A stretch of 61,457 bases of DNA from an uncultured Bacteroidota bacterium (GCA_903882805.1 CAIRYK010000038.1:1-61457); one strand, 5' to 3'. Positions 36,314-46,337 are shown, counted from the first letter of the stretch. Translations and numbers: made by a program. The notes: a model not told the origin generated them from the letters alone.

Positions 36314-36751
36314 TAGAAGTCCGTTTTAGTTTATAAGACACAGGGCATTGAACGCAAAAAACATAATGCATACTGTTAACGCTTTTCAATTATCATCGAA
36401 AAAAAACAAATTACAAACACAAAAAACGTAAACTGTTGTTTTAGCGCTCTAACATACGAAATACATTTCAAAGCCGTATAATTTTTATCAATAATCAACA
36501 ACTCCCCCTGATGCATATAGTCGCTACTAGCTATTAACCACCTATTTTGTCGAAAAACTTCCTACTGCATTAGTAATCAATTCTCTATAACAGTAACTTT
36601 ATTGCGCAAAATTGCACGTTATTCCGCGCACAAACAATCTAATTCCCTAAATGCAAGCACATTTCGACCGCGTAATTTGACCATTTATCAAAAAAAATTG
36701 CGCAATTATGTTTATATCATTACTTTTAGCCCTGTACTATAACTACATACT
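36314..36751. other. AT-rich gap between divergent genes
   Basis: A 438-bp gap with no gene seen. It carries the promoter of the HD-domain gene at its right end. No repeat or RNA structure was recognised in the rest. Confidence 0.6.
36698..36728 (+). promoter_or_regulatory. Candidate promoter of the HD/YitT pair
   Basis: TTG at 36698-36700, a 20-nt spacer and TACTTTTA at 36721-36728, 23 nt before the ATG at 36752. Confidence 0.6.
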
Positions 36752-37330
36752 ATGCAATTCGAAAATGCAAAGAAATTTATTGTAGACAAGTTGAAAGTAG
36801 AGCTTCCTGAGCACCTGTCTTATCATAGCGTTGGTCACATTAAGGATGTTTATAACTCAGCAGAACGAATCGCGGTTGAAGAAGGTATTAGTGGCGAAGA
36901 AATGACTCTTTTGCTAACCGCCGTCCTTTTTCACGATTCAGGATTTTTAGTGCAGCAGAAAGACCATGAAAGCATTTCATGCGAGATTGCACGTGAGTTT
37001 CTGCCGGGTTTCGACTATTCGGAAGATGAGATTCAGCAAATATGCGGTATGATTATGGCTACCAAAGTGCCGCAAAAACCGCACAACCATCTTGAAGAAA
37101 TAATTTGTGATGCTGATCTAGATTATTTAGGTCGTGATGATTTCTTTACTATCGGCAACCGACTTTTTAGCGAGTTGCGCGTATATGGAATGATACAGAG
37201 CGAACTGGAATGGAATCAGCTACAGGTGCGCTTTTTGGAAAGCCACCATTATTTTACAAAAACAGCTATGAGGCTGCGCAACGATAGCAAAAACGCACAC
37301 CTGCAGTCTATAAAATCTCTAATCAAGTAG
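36752..37330 (+). CDS. HD-domain phosphohydrolase
   Basis: A 192-aa cytoplasmic protein with the HD-superfamily metal ligands: His in LSYHSVGHIKDV, His-Asp in LFHDSGFL, and a later Asp in ICDADLDYLG. Such enzymes hydrolyse phosphate esters of nucleotides or cyclic nucleotides; the substrate is not evident. It is followed after 7 bp by a YitT-family membrane protein, so the two are probably one transcript. No extra sensor domain is fused. Confidence 0.85.
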   Translation: MQFENAKKFIVDKLKVELPEHLSYHSVGHIKDVYNSAERIAVEEGISGEEMTLLLTAVLFHDSGFLVQQKDHESISCEIAREFLPGFDYSEDEIQQICGMIMATKVPQKPHNHLEEIICDADLDYLGRDDFFTIGNRLFSELRVYGMIQSELEWNQLQVRFLESHHYFTKTAMRLRNDSKNAHLQSIKSLIK

Positions 37331-37337
37331 AAATCTA

Positions 37338-38210
37338 ATGAAGCTAACGCTGCATATGCCCGACTATGTGCAAGACATTTTGTACACGGCTTCGGGAACG
37401 CTTTTCAGTGGTTTTGCGTTGAAAGGTTTTCTTGTACCCAACAACTTCCTCGATGGAGGCATAACTGGTATTTCGCTACTGTTGCATGAACTATACCACG
37501 TCAATCTGGCATTGCTGATTATTCTGCTCAATATTCCGCTGATTATTGCTGCGGGGTTCAATGTAAACTGGAAATTTGCCCTTAAAATGCTCGCAAGCAT
37601 TAGTGGATTGGCTATATGCCTTACGTTCATCCACTACCCCATTATCACAGAAGACAAGCTCCTTGTCTCCATATTCGGTGGCTTCTTCATGGGGTTAGGT
37701 ATTGGCCTCGCCATGCGCGGAGGTTGTGCGCTCGATGGTATTGAGGTATTGGCCTTATACACTCTGAAACGCAGCAGTTTTACAATAAGCGAAATAATAT
37801 TGGGCCTAAACGTGATTATTTTCCTCATAGCTGCCTTAAAACTCGGCCTCGAAACCTCGCTTTATTCAATGCTTACCTACTTCACTGCCAGCCGCACACT
37901 GAGCTATGTTATAGAAGGGTTGGAAGAATATACAGGCGTAACCATTATATCGGGTAAGAGCGAAATCATCAAAGAGCAGCTGGTAATGCACTTAGGTCGT
38001 GGTATCACTATTTACAAGGGTGAGCGGGGATTTCTCAAAAACAGTTTCGATAAAAGCGAAGAAACCGATATTGTTTTCACCATCGTAACGCGCCTAGAAG
38101 TGCGCCGCCTTAAAAACACTGTGTATTCCATTGACCCAAAAGCATTCGTGTATACCAATACAATTAAAGAGGCCACAGGCGGAGTGTTAAAACACCACAA
38201 GGGTCATTAA
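37338..38210 (+). CDS. YitT family membrane protein
   Basis: A 290-aa protein with five or six hydrophobic segments in the first ~200 residues. The conserved DUF161 core is FLVPNNFLDGGITGISLLLH, and a second half contains FMGLGIGLAMRGGCALDGIE. The soluble C-terminal DUF2179-like domain (~215-285) has VTIISGKSEIIKEQLV and YKGERGFLKN. The transport or signalling role of YitT proteins is unknown. It lies 7 bp downstream of the HD hydrolase gene. Confidence 0.88.
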   Translation: MKLTLHMPDYVQDILYTASGTLFSGFALKGFLVPNNFLDGGITGISLLLHELYHVNLALLIILLNIPLIIAAGFNVNWKFALKMLASISGLAICLTFIHYPIITEDKLLVSIFGGFFMGLGIGLAMRGGCALDGIEVLALYTLKRSSFTISEIILGLNVIIFLIAALKLGLETSLYSMLTYFTASRTLSYVIEGLEEYTGVTIISGKSEIIKEQLVMHLGRGITIYKGERGFLKNSFDKSEETDIVFTIVTRLEVRRLKNTVYSIDPKAFVYTNTIKEATGGVLKHHKGH

Positions 38211-38262
38211 TTACCTATTTCCAACTACTTTTCTCCATTCTATATTCTATTAGCTATCCTTT

Positions 38263-38296
38263 GTTTTGATTAGTCAATCACCTGATTAATCAAAAC
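38263..38296 (+). terminator. Inverted repeat, possible weak terminator after yitT-like gene
   Basis: A 10-bp perfect AT-rich stem (GTTTTGATTA / TAATCAAAAC) with a 14-nt loop, followed by ACCGTTTTTGC. The T-run is short and offset, so termination is uncertain; a protein-binding site is possible. Confidence 0.4.
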
Positions 38297-38471
38297 ACCG
38301 TTTTTGCAATACTACACTCAAACATTTGGTTGTTAGGGTATTGCCCGTTAAATAAATCTATCTACAAAACAATAATCAGCGTTTTTTAACCAGTTTCCGT
38401 CAACGTTATTATCATAATATTTCACTTTTCCAGCGCGCACTACTATCTTTAAGGTTCAAATCAGATACTAT

Positions 38472-39749
38472 ATGCAACGCGATACCGCAATATTTGCTCT
38501 CATAAATGAAGAACTGGAACGCCAGCGCCACGGACTGGAATTGATAGCTTCCGAAAACTTTACCAGCATGCAGGTAATGGAAGCTATGGGAAGCGTAATG
38601 ACCAATAAATACGCAGAGGGATACCCCGGGAAAAGATATTATGGAGGTTGCGAAGTAGTAGATAAAAGCGAACAACTGGCTATTGACCGGGCAAAGGCAA
38701 TCTTTGGCGTAGAATATGCCAATGTGCAACCGCATAGCGGCGCACAGGCCAATGCTGCGGTAATGCTCGCGATACTTAAACCCGGGGATACCATACTGGG
38801 ACTAGATTTGAGCATGGGCGGACACCTTACTCATGGATCGCCTGTGAATTTTTCAGGTAAATTGTACAATGCAGTGCATTATGGCGTAATCAAGGAAACC
38901 GGAAGGGTGGATTATGACATGATGGAAAGTCAGGCGATAGAACATAAACCTAGATTAATAATTTGTGGCGCTTCGGCCTACAGCCGCGACTGGGATTACC
39001 CGCGTATCCGCGCCATCGCCGACAAAGTTGGCGCAATGGTGCTGGCAGATATCAGTCACCCGGCCGGTCTTATAGCTAAGGGCTTGCTCAGCAGCCCTTT
39101 CGACTATTGCCATATTGTTACCACCACTACACACAAAACGCTTCGCGGCCCTCGCGGCGGACTCATTCTAGTAAAAACAGACTTTGAAAACCCTATGGGT
39201 ATCAAAGGCCCTAAAGGCGAAATAAGAATGATAAGCCAACTTATTGACTTGGCGGTTTTCCCCGGTACTCAGGGCGGACCTCTAGAACATGTGATCGCGG
39301 CAAAAGCTGTCGCTTTTCATGAAATCTTGTCCGACGAATTTCTTGTTTATGCAAAACAGGTTATTGCTAACTCAAAAGCGCTCGAAAATGGATTCCTTAA
39401 CAAGGGCTACGATATAGTTTCTGGCGGATCAGATAACCACCTACTGCTTATAGACCTCAGAAACAAGAATATTAGCGGCAAGAAGGCCGAAAACACCTTG
39501 GTAAGGGCAGATATTACCATCAACAAAAACATGGTCCCATTCGACGACAAATCGCCCTTTATCACATCGGGTATACGTGTAGGTGTACCAGCAGTTACTA
39601 CGCGCGGACTGAAAGAAAACCACATGCAACATATTGTTGATTGGCTGGATCGCGCACTCATGTCGCCAGACGACGAAACTGTGATTAATACAATTAAAGG
39701 CGAAGTAAACGAATTCATGAAGGGGTTTCCCATGTACCCTGGCCTGTAA
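38472..39749 (+). CDS. glyA: Serine hydroxymethyltransferase
   Basis: A 425-aa PLP enzyme converting serine and tetrahydrofolate to glycine and methylene-THF. The N-terminal [17 protein letters not shown] and PGKRYYGGC segments are conserved, and the PLP Lys is in [15 protein letters not shown]. The length is normal and no substitution was noted. It has a TATCTTTA promoter-like box about 25 nt upstream and a strong terminator directly after it, so it is a single-gene unit. Confidence 0.97.
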   Translation: MQRDTAIFALINEELERQRHGLELIASENFTSMQVMEAMGSVMTNKYAEGYPGKRYYGGCEVVDKSEQLAIDRAKAIFGVEYANVQPHSGAQANAAVMLAILKPGDTILGLDLSMGGHLTHGSPVNFSGKLYNAVHYGVIKETGRVDYDMMESQAIEHKPRLIICGASAYSRDWDYPRIRAIADKVGAMVLADISHPAGLIAKGLLSSPFDYCHIVTTTTHKTLRGPRGGLILVKTDFENPMGIKGPKGEIRMISQLIDLAVFPGTQGGPLEHVIAAKAVAFHEILSDEFLVYAKQVIANSKALENGFLNKGYDIVSGGSDNHLLLIDLRNKNISGKKAENTLVRADITINKNMVPFDDKSPFITSGIRVGVPAVTTRGLKENHMQHIVDWLDRALMSPDDETVINTIKGEVNEFMKGFPMYPGL

Positions 39750-39772
39750 TTTAAAAAATAATATCGCTACTG

Positions 39773-39807
39773 CTCCCGGCCATACTACTGGCCGGGAGTT
39801 TTTTTTT
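39773..39807 (+). terminator. Terminator of glyA
   Basis: A 10-bp perfect stem (CTCCCGGCCA / TGGCCGGGAG) with a 6-nt loop, followed by nine T. Confidence 0.95.
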
Positions 39808-39878
39808 AGGTGTGTGCAATAATGAGGAACAAAATAGACACCTGCAATTTTCTACACCTAAGGTTTCTTTCGTTTGCT

Positions 39879-39886
39879 TACCTTTG
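39879..39886 (+). promoter_or_regulatory. -7 box of the deoxyhypusine synthase-like gene
   Basis: TACCTTTG in the context CTTACCTTTGCGAC, 20 nt before the ATG at 39907. A TTG at 39874 upstream of the box cannot be the start codon. Confidence 0.7.
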
Positions 39887-39906
39887 CGACTATCAAATAT
39901 AAAATA

Positions 39907-40881
39907 ATGAGCAAAGGACCAATATCTCAGTTTATACAACATCATTATCGCCACTTCAATGCAGCAGCGCTGGTAGATGCCGCAAAAGGCTATGAAACAC
40001 ACTTGCTTGAAGGCGGTAAAATGCTGGTATCGCTGGCAGGAGCTATGAGTACCGCCGAATTAGGTATATCATTTGCAGAAATGATTCGTTCAGGCAAAGT
40101 GGATATCATCAGCTGCACAGGCGCCAACCTGGAAGAAGACATAATGAATCTTGTGGCGCATACACACTACAAGCGTGTGCCCAACTACCGCGATCTTACG
40201 CCAACTGAAGAATATGAGCTGCTGGAGCAAGGCTACAACAGAGTTACAGACACTTGTATTCCTGAGGAGGAAGCTTTTAGAAGAATACAACGCCACATAT
40301 ACAAAATATGGAAAGATGCTCAGGACAAGGGCGAACGCTACTTCCCTCACGAATATATGTATAAGCTATTGCTTAGCGAAGTAATGAAAGATGATTATGA
40401 AATCGACCCTAAACATAGCTGGATGATTGCCGCTGCAGAGCGTAACACACCTATTATCGTTCCGGGCTGGGAAGACAGCACCATGGGCAACATTTTTGCA
40501 TCTTATTGCATCAAGGGCGAACTGGTTCCATCCACAATGAAAAGCGGTATCGAATACATGATGTGGCTTACAGAATGGTACCGGGCAAACTCAAGCGGCA
40601 AAGGCGTAGGTTTCTTCCAGATTGGCGGTGGTATCGCTGGCGACTTCCCTATTTGCGTTGTGCCAATGATGTATCAGGACCTGGAATGGCACGATGTACC
40701 ATTCTGGAGCTATTTCTGTCAGATAAGTGATAGCACTACATCCTACGGTTCGTACAGTGGCGCGGTGCCAAACGAGAAAATAACCTGGGGTAAGCTAGAT
40801 ATTCATACCCCTAAATTTATTGTAGAAAGCGACGCAACAATTGTTGCTCCATTGATATTTGCCTACATACTTGGCTGGTAA
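39907..40881 (+). CDS. Deoxyhypusine synthase family protein
   Basis: A 324-aa cytoplasmic enzyme of the deoxyhypusine synthase fold. It has SLAGAMSTAELGISFAEMIR, CTGANLEEDIMNLVAH, VGFFQIGGGIAGDFPICV and PNEKITWGKLD; the Lys of WGK aligns with the catalytic Lys of eukaryotic DHS (VSWGKI). Bacteria lack eIF5A, and characterised bacterial relatives make homospermidine or act on other amines, so a polyamine role such as homospermidine synthesis is likely (inference). It stands alone, and no other polyamine gene is adjacent. Confidence 0.88.
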   Translation: MSKGPISQFIQHHYRHFNAAALVDAAKGYETHLLEGGKMLVSLAGAMSTAELGISFAEMIRSGKVDIISCTGANLEEDIMNLVAHTHYKRVPNYRDLTPTEEYELLEQGYNRVTDTCIPEEEAFRRIQRHIYKIWKDAQDKGERYFPHEYMYKLLLSEVMKDDYEIDPKHSWMIAAAERNTPIIVPGWEDSTMGNIFASYCIKGELVPSTMKSGIEYMMWLTEWYRANSSGKGVGFFQIGGGIAGDFPICVVPMMYQDLEWHDVPFWSYFCQISDSTTSYGSYSGAVPNEKITWGKLDIHTPKFIVESDATIVAPLIFAYILGW

Positions 40882-40896
40882 ATTTGCATAAAACAG

Positions 40897-40942
40897 AAAT
40901 AGTAATGGGCGGCATACATAATTGTGCCGCCCATTGCTATTT
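40897..40942. terminator. Bidirectional terminator between convergent genes
   Basis: An 18-bp stem with one wobble (AAATAGTAATGGGCGGCA / TGCCGCCCATTGCTATTT) separates the DHS-like gene and the PIG-L gene. Confidence 0.85.
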
Positions 40943-40961
40943 CTTAAAGTAGCCCAACTAA

Positions 40962-42206
40962 CTAATGATTTACCATAAAAAAAGCGCGCCCCAATATACC
41001 ATTGCTCGAAAAAATAGTTAGGAAATACTCTCCAAATGCATAATCTGTGGTATTGAGCTCAACATTTGTAGCGGAAGTTAACCTGACAGTTTCTTCATGA
41101 AACATAGCGCCAGTAGGATCGCACACCCGCAATGTAAGATCACCTGTAACTGGCTCCGATAAAATAATATTGAGTATCTTATCAGAGGGATTGGGAAACA
41201 ACTTTACAGAATATCCACCTTTACCAGTGATAGGAGTATCTGATATAGCGATAGAGTCGCATGAACTAACGGTACGGCAATAATTCCGACGAGACCATTC
41301 CATATACACATTGCTCCACTCTGCCCATGCATTCCTGTCTAAGAGCGCAAGACAGTATACAGATGAAATAGCTGTTTTTGCCTGCATTTCACGTGGGCTC
41401 AAATTCTCAGGCAAATTAGCGATGTTGTACTCCTGATAAAGTGACTGATTGTAACATTCTTTTTTATCTCTACCCAGCTTCCGCACCATTTCAAAGGCTG
41501 CTTTGCCGGTAGTGTAATGGGCAACATGATCGTTGGGATTGATACGAGAATTGATTTCAGGAAAGTGAAAGTATGTTTTTTCAGGCTTGAACCCTCTTGA
41601 TTCAGTTTCAACTATACCATAAATCGTATTAACAAAATCATTCCAATCTAAGTAAGTTGTAGAAGAATCTATGGTATGCACGGGATCAAAGGGGTAAGTA
41701 GGGAAATAGGAATACTCCCCGCACTTAATTCTCATAAAATAACTTTTAGTGTTCTTAAACACATAAGTAGCGATAGAATGACCACTAATATTTACATTAG
41801 TATAACCTGCGTAGGGAATACCCGGACCTACAGATCCATAACGGCAACCGGCAAAATGCACTGAGTTTCGGGCGCCGGCTTCACGCACTCTCCAATAGGG
41901 TATATGGTCGTATTTACCAAACGATGGATCCTTACAATTACATGTTTTAGTATCGTCATCATCGTGTACATTACCAGCTGTAGTATAAATAAAAACTACT
42001 TTCCTGTTGTTACTATCTGGCGCTTTGCTGTCAAACCTATTAATGTCATTATAAACATCCGACCCCATGAACAGTTGCCAGTCGTCTTGATGAGCAATGA
42101 TATAAAAGGCTATACCATCTCGATAAATTACTGGAGGTAATTGGGCTTCTGCTCGCAAAACACAAAAACAACACAACAGTAAGAATAACAAAAACCGAAA
42201 CTTCAC
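40962..42206 (-). CDS. Secreted PIG-L family deacetylase with T9SS sorting domain
   Basis: 415 aa. Signal peptide (MKFRFLLFLLLCCFCVLRAE, then AQ) leads into a PIG-L domain: FYIIAHQDDWQLF is the AHPDDE-type zinc motif with His and second Asp kept but Pro and Glu changed, and NPNDHVAHYTTGKAA holds the C-terminal His ligand. The last ~75 residues (SVKLFPNPSDKILNI ... FGEYFLTIFSS) are a T9SS type A sorting domain. PIG-L enzymes remove acetyl groups from N-acetylglucosamine-type sugars; this one should act outside the cell or on the surface. There is no ATG: an in-frame TGA precedes a TTG (42212) and this GTG (42206). Confidence 0.85.
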   Translation of the reverse strand: MKFRFLLFLLLCCFCVLRAEAQLPPVIYRDGIAFYIIAHQDDWQLFMGSDVYNDINRFDSKAPDSNNRKVVFIYTTAGNVHDDDDTKTCNCKDPSFGKYDHIPYWRVREAGARNSVHFAGCRYGSVGPGIPYAGYTNVNISGHSIATYVFKNTKSYFMRIKCGEYSYFPTYPFDPVHTIDSSTTYLDWNDFVNTIYGIVETESRGFKPEKTYFHFPEINSRINPNDHVAHYTTGKAAFEMVRKLGRDKKECYNQSLYQEYNIANLPENLSPREMQAKTAISSVYCLALLDRNAWAEWSNVYMEWSRRNYCRTVSSCDSIAISDTPITGKGGYSVKLFPNPSDKILNIILSEPVTGDLTLRVCDPTGAMFHEETVRLTSATNVELNTTDYAFGEYFLTIFSSNGILGRAFFMVNH

Positions 42207-42297
42207 AGACAATCAATTAATAGAAAAGACAAAACGAATATCCACGCTTACTAAACGCAAATATCCGCCTATTTATCATAACGAAAAAATAATTCCT

Positions 42298-42555
42298 CTA
42301 TGCTTTCAGACGCTCTACAATAGCAATATACTCATTCATTGCTTCCTCAGCGCTCATGCCAGCTCGCTTTTTCCAGGCATTATACTTTGCTTTTCCTATA
42401 AAATCAAATGAGTTACCTGTAAACTCGTCCGAACAATTACCAAAAGTTGCTTGCTTGTACAAGCTATACAAACCAAGCAATGTATCGTTATCTGGTCTTG
42501 ATGATAGAGATTGGCTTGTAGCTACCGCTTGCTCAAATGTTTCCTTAAGGGTCAT
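42298..42555 (-). CDS. Acyl-CoA-binding protein
   Basis: An 85-aa four-helix protein. MTLKETFEQAVA, LSSRPDNDTLLGLYSLYKQA, then TFG and FDFIGKAKYNAWKKRAGMS with EEAMNEYIAIVE match the ACBP family throughout, including the YKQAT and KxxAW ligand residues. It binds long-chain acyl-CoA esters in the cytoplasm. Start 42555 gives the usual N-terminus, 7 bp after the map stop codon, so it is likely the last gene of the ribosomal transcript. The position behind map, where infA usually sits, is unusual. Confidence 0.9.
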   Translation of the reverse strand: MTLKETFEQAVATSQSLSSRPDNDTLLGLYSLYKQATFGNCSDEFTGNSFDFIGKAKYNAWKKRAGMSAEEAMNEYIAIVERLKA

Positions 42556-42562
42556 AATTCTA

Positions 42563-43405
42563 TTATTGAATAACAAGTTCTTTTATCATGGGTATTTGTT
42601 CGCCGTATTGACTGCTGTTTAGCTCGGGATTAGCTCTCTCTGCTTCTTCTATTGGAGCGAAAGAAGACAGAGGCTCACCACGCCTTTTACGTACTGCTGT
42701 AGTATGCTCAAAATGGGCAGAAACCTTTCCATCGCGCGTTACTACACTCCAACCATCGCTAAGTGTCTCAACATCTCTTGTGCCCAGATTAATCATTGGT
42801 TCAATTGCAAGCACCATACCCTCTTTCAACTTCTTACCATCGCCACGACGACCAAAATTAGGTACTTGCGGGTCTTCATGCAAAGATCTCCCAACGCCAT
42901 GACCAACTAATTCGCGAACAACTCCATAACCATGCTCGCCATGTGTAAATTGCTCAACAGCGTAGCTGATATCGCCAACACGATTGTTTTCACATGCTTG
43001 TGCAACGCCTCTATAAACCGACTCCTTAGTTACCTTAAGTAACTGCAATACTTCTGGAGCAACATTACCTATTGCAAAAGTATAAGCAGAATCTCCGTGG
43101 TAGCCATTTTTATAAAAACCACAATCTACAGATACTACATCGCCATCTTTCAAAACATAATCGCTGGGAAAACCATGCACGACTACATTGTTTACTGAAA
43201 TACACAAAGTGGCAGGAAAACCATGATAACCTTTAAAAGATGGAACACCACCGTTATCACGTATAAAAGTCTCAGCCATAGTGTCTATCGACTTTGTAGT
43301 GATACCGGGCTTTAAAAGTTTTGCCACCTCGGTTAAGGTGGCAGAAACCATTAATGCACTTTTACGAATCAACTCAATCTCGTCTCTTGTTCTAATATAT
43401 ATCAT
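42563..43405 (-). CDS. map: Type I methionine aminopeptidase
   Basis: A 280-aa enzyme that removes the initiator Met from new proteins. Metal ligands are visible in VVSVDCGFYKNGYHGDSAYT (two Asp), VGHGVGRSLHEDP (His), LAIEPMIN (Glu) and SAHFEHTTAV (Glu). The C-terminus extends ~30 residues beyond the last core strand. It lies 37 bp after secY, the standard spc-cluster position. Confidence 0.96.
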   Translation of the reverse strand: MIYIRTRDEIELIRKSALMVSATLTEVAKLLKPGITTKSIDTMAETFIRDNGGVPSFKGYHGFPATLCISVNNVVVHGFPSDYVLKDGDVVSVDCGFYKNGYHGDSAYTFAIGNVAPEVLQLLKVTKESVYRGVAQACENNRVGDISYAVEQFTHGEHGYGVVRELVGHGVGRSLHEDPQVPNFGRRGDGKKLKEGMVLAIEPMINLGTRDVETLSDGWSVVTRDGKVSAHFEHTTAVRKRRGEPLSSFAPIEEAERANPELNSSQYGEQIPMIKELVIQ

Positions 43406-43442
43406 TACGTGAGCTAATCTAATTAATATTGACTGCTAAATA

Positions 43443-44813
43443 TTAGGCAGACAATGTTTTTGCGGTAGTAGCAGCTGGAGCCGAAGTACGACCGGTGATA
43501 CGTCCTGTTTTCATCAAACCATCATAATGGTTCATCAAAAGGTACGATTCAACTTGTTGTAGCGTATCCAAAATTACACCGACGCCAATCAACATTGAAG
43601 TGCCGCCAAAGAATGATGCGAACCCACTGGTAACACCTAAAAGTTGAGCAAGACCAGGAAGAATACCCGCAGCAGCAAGGAAACATGCACCTGGCAGTGT
43701 AATACGATCCATGATAGTAGCAATATAGTTAGCAGTATCTTCGCCAGGTTTAACGCCGGGGATAAAGCTATTATTACGTTTCAGGTTGTCTGCCATTTCA
43801 GTTGGGTTGAAGATCAACGCAGTGTAGAAGTAGGTAAATGCTATAACCATTATTGCATAAACCACATTATACAACAAAGAACCACTGTTTGTAAGCATAC
43901 GAATGAAACCTGCAGCGTTATCGCTTGTACTGAATCCTGTAAAGATAGTCGGGATGAACATCATTGCCTGAGCAAAGATGATAGGCATTACACCTGCTGA
44001 ATTTACCTTCAATGGTATGAAATCTCGAGAACCGCTAACGTCTTTTGCTGCATTCGTACTACCTATTATTCTACGAGCGTAGTTCAATGGAATTTTACGT
44101 ACACCTTGAGTGAGCAAAATAAGACCAATAATAACTGCGATGAATACTGCAATTTCAATAAGAAATATCAATAAACCTCCGCCGCCATCGCCGCCTCTTT
44201 TAGTAAAATCCTGAAAAATAGAACTGGGGAAGCGCGCCAGGATACCAACCATAATTATTAATGATGTTCCATTACCGATACCACGATCAGTAATTTTCTC
44301 ACCAAGCCACATTACAAACAAAGTACCAGCAGTGAGAACAATAATAGTAGAAATCCAGAACATAAAAGGACTGAAATCTGGAGCTAATGAAGCGCTATAT
44401 TGTGGAGACCTAAGGTAAGCTACATAAGCGCTGGCCTGAAAAGCTGTAACTATTACTGTAAGGTAACGAGTATATTGGTTGATTTTTCTACGTCCGCTAT
44501 CTTCCTTTTGAAGTTTTGCTACCTGTGGTATTACTATCCCTGCAAGCTGCATAAAGATTGAGGCAGAAATGTAGGGCATAACGCCTAATGCAAATATCGA
44601 GGCACGACTAAATGCGCCGCCGGCAAACATATTAAGGATACCAAGTATTCCGCCCGGTCCATTGGTATCGCCGAGCCTTGATGGGTTGATACCTGGGAGT
44701 GCGATATAACAACCTATACGATATACAAGCACTAATAAAATAGTGTAAAGTATACGTTTACGAAGCTCTTCAATGCCCCAGATATCTTTAAGTTTATCAA
44801 TAAATTTCTTCAC
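43443..44813 (-). CDS. secY: Preprotein translocase subunit SecY
   Basis: A 456-aa channel protein with ten predicted membrane helices. Recognisable segments are the N-terminal IWGIEELRKRILYTILLVLV, the plug region after GGILGILNMFAGGA, LIIMVGILARFPS and the C-terminal TGRTSA. The start codon is GTG at 44813: an in-frame TGA lies just upstream and no ATG is available, and the GTG gives the family-typical MKKFIDKLKDIWGIEEL. It lies between rplO and map. Confidence 0.97.
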   Translation of the reverse strand: MKKFIDKLKDIWGIEELRKRILYTILLVLVYRIGCYIALPGINPSRLGDTNGPGGILGILNMFAGGAFSRASIFALGVMPYISASIFMQLAGIVIPQVAKLQKEDSGRRKINQYTRYLTVIVTAFQASAYVAYLRSPQYSASLAPDFSPFMFWISTIIVLTAGTLFVMWLGEKITDRGIGNGTSLIIMVGILARFPSSIFQDFTKRGGDGGGGLLIFLIEIAVFIAVIIGLILLTQGVRKIPLNYARRIIGSTNAAKDVSGSRDFIPLKVNSAGVMPIIFAQAMMFIPTIFTGFSTSDNAAGFIRMLTNSGSLLYNVVYAIMVIAFTYFYTALIFNPTEMADNLKRNNSFIPGVKPGEDTANYIATIMDRITLPGACFLAAAGILPGLAQLLGVTSGFASFFGGTSMLIGVGVILDTLQQVESYLLMNHYDGLMKTGRITGRTSAPAATTAKTLSA

Positions 44814-44891
44814 AGGAACTGTTGTTAATCAAAAATGAAATGCGAATAAACGATAAAAGACGCATTTTTCCAAAAAATACGTCTTTTTATG

Positions 44892-45338
44892 TTAAAGAAG
44901 TTCTATTGTGCTTCCAGCAGCAGCTATTGCTTCTTTTGCTTTAGCGCTTGCAGCGTTTACTTTGAATGGTATTTTAGCTTTCAATTCGCCATTTCCCAAT
45001 AATTTTACCAAATCGGTACGGTTAATCAAACCATTGATATAAAGAATGTCCGGAGTGAATTCTTCCAAACCATATTTGTCAATCAAGAAATCAAGCTGAC
45101 CTAAGTTGAACACTTTATACTCTACGCGGAATGGATTAATAAAACCACGCTTTGGCATACGACGCTGAATTGGCATCTGGCCGCCTTCGTGACCTCTTTT
45201 ACTTTGGTAACCGGTACGAGCTTGCTGACCTTTGTTACCTTTAGTAGCTGTTCCACCATGGCCGCTACCTTCACCACGACCTATACGTTTTCCTTTTTTG
45301 GTTGAGCCTTCTGCAGGCTTCAGATTGTGCAGTTGCAT
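44892..45338 (-). CDS. rplO: 50S ribosomal protein L15
   Basis: 148 aa. MQLHNLKPAEGSTKKGKRIG and the glycine-rich GRGEGSGHGGTATKGNKGQ region are diagnostic. L15 binds 23S rRNA late in 50S assembly. Lies 60 bp after rpmD and 78 bp before secY. Confidence 0.97.
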   Translation of the reverse strand: MQLHNLKPAEGSTKKGKRIGRGEGSGHGGTATKGNKGQQARTGYQSKRGHEGGQMPIQRRMPKRGFINPFRVEYKVFNLGQLDFLIDKYGLEEFTPDILYINGLINRTDLVKLLGNGELKAKIPFKVNAASAKAKEAIAAAGSTIELL

Positions 45339-45398
45339 AAATACAATTTTTAAACTTGCGCGGAATTTGTAACCGCTCGCAAATAATTAGAAAATAAA

Positions 45399-45581
45399 TT
45401 AGTTAAGTTGTTCAACTTTTACCAGATGATGAACGGCCTGAACCATTCCCAAAATCTGAGGTGTAGCTTCAACTTCAACAGAGTAAAGCATTTTGCGTAA
45501 ACCCAATGCTTTCAATGTACGCTTTTGGCGTTCCATACGGTCGATACCGCTCTTAACCTGTGTAATTCTTATCTTTGACAT
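45399..45581 (-). CDS. rpmD: 50S ribosomal protein L30
   Basis: A 60-aa protein beginning MSKIRITQVKSGIDRMERQK. The frame is open upstream to 45713, but the extra residues are AT-driven and unlike L30, so the ATG at 45581 is used. It is 134 bp after rpsE. Confidence 0.95.
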   Translation of the reverse strand: MSKIRITQVKSGIDRMERQKRTLKALGLRKMLYSVEVEATPQILGMVQAVHHLVKVEQLN

Positions 45582-45715
45582 GATAACTAAAATTAAAAAT
45601 CGGAAACTTTGATTGGTTGATAAAATGAAATGTAAAGTTATGGATGAGCACAACCTTACATAAACATTATTGTTCGTAAATATCGAAAGATTAAATTGGC
45701 TATTGCCAAACAATA

Positions 45716-46234
45716 CTAACCATTAAATACTTTCTTCAGGCTTACATTTCTATCCTTAGCAACCTGAATAGGTTCTCTAAGCATTGCCAATGCAGTGAAT
45801 GTAGCCTTAACCACGTTATGTGGGTTTGCAGAACCAAGTGATTTAGATAAAACGTCAGTAATACCTGCAGCCTCAAGTACAGCCCTCATGCTACCACCAG
45901 CGATAACGCCGGTACCATGTGCTGCTGGCTTGATAAACACCTTTGCAGCTCCTTCTTTAGCAAGCTGCTCGTGAGGTATAGTGCCATGCATTACTGGAAC
46001 TTTGATGAGGTTTTTCTTTGCATCATCAATGCCTTTTGTAATAGCTTCCTGAACTTCCTTAGCTTTTCCTAAACCATGTCCTACTACTCCGTTGCCATTA
46101 CCTACTACAACAAGTGCAGAGAAACTAAAAGCACGGCCTCCTTTGGTAGTTTTCACCACGCGGTTAATAGCCACTACCTTTTCAGTAAGGTCCAGGTCAC
46201 CGCCTTTTATGCGACTAATTTGTGTCTTCGCCAT
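45716..46234 (-). CDS. rpsE: 30S ribosomal protein S5
   Basis: 172 aa. The N-terminal double-stranded RNA-binding domain ([20 protein letters not shown]) and C-terminal [19 protein letters not shown] are conserved. S5 sits near the mRNA entry and helps accuracy. Confidence 0.97.
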   Translation of the reverse strand: MAKTQISRIKGGDLDLTEKVVAINRVVKTTKGGRAFSFSALVVVGNGNGVVGHGLGKAKEVQEAITKGIDDAKKNLIKVPVMHGTIPHEQLAKEGAAKVFIKPAAHGTGVIAGGSMRAVLEAAGITDVLSKSLGSANPHNVVKATFTALAMLREPIQVAKDRNVSLKKVFNG

Positions 46235-46337
46235 TTTGTTTAAATTAGCTTATGTGATATTCCCTAGGGAAGTGCTACCACACGTAATGTATTTTATAAA
46301 TATTTTGACTAAATATACTGTATTGCCAAGAAAAGGC

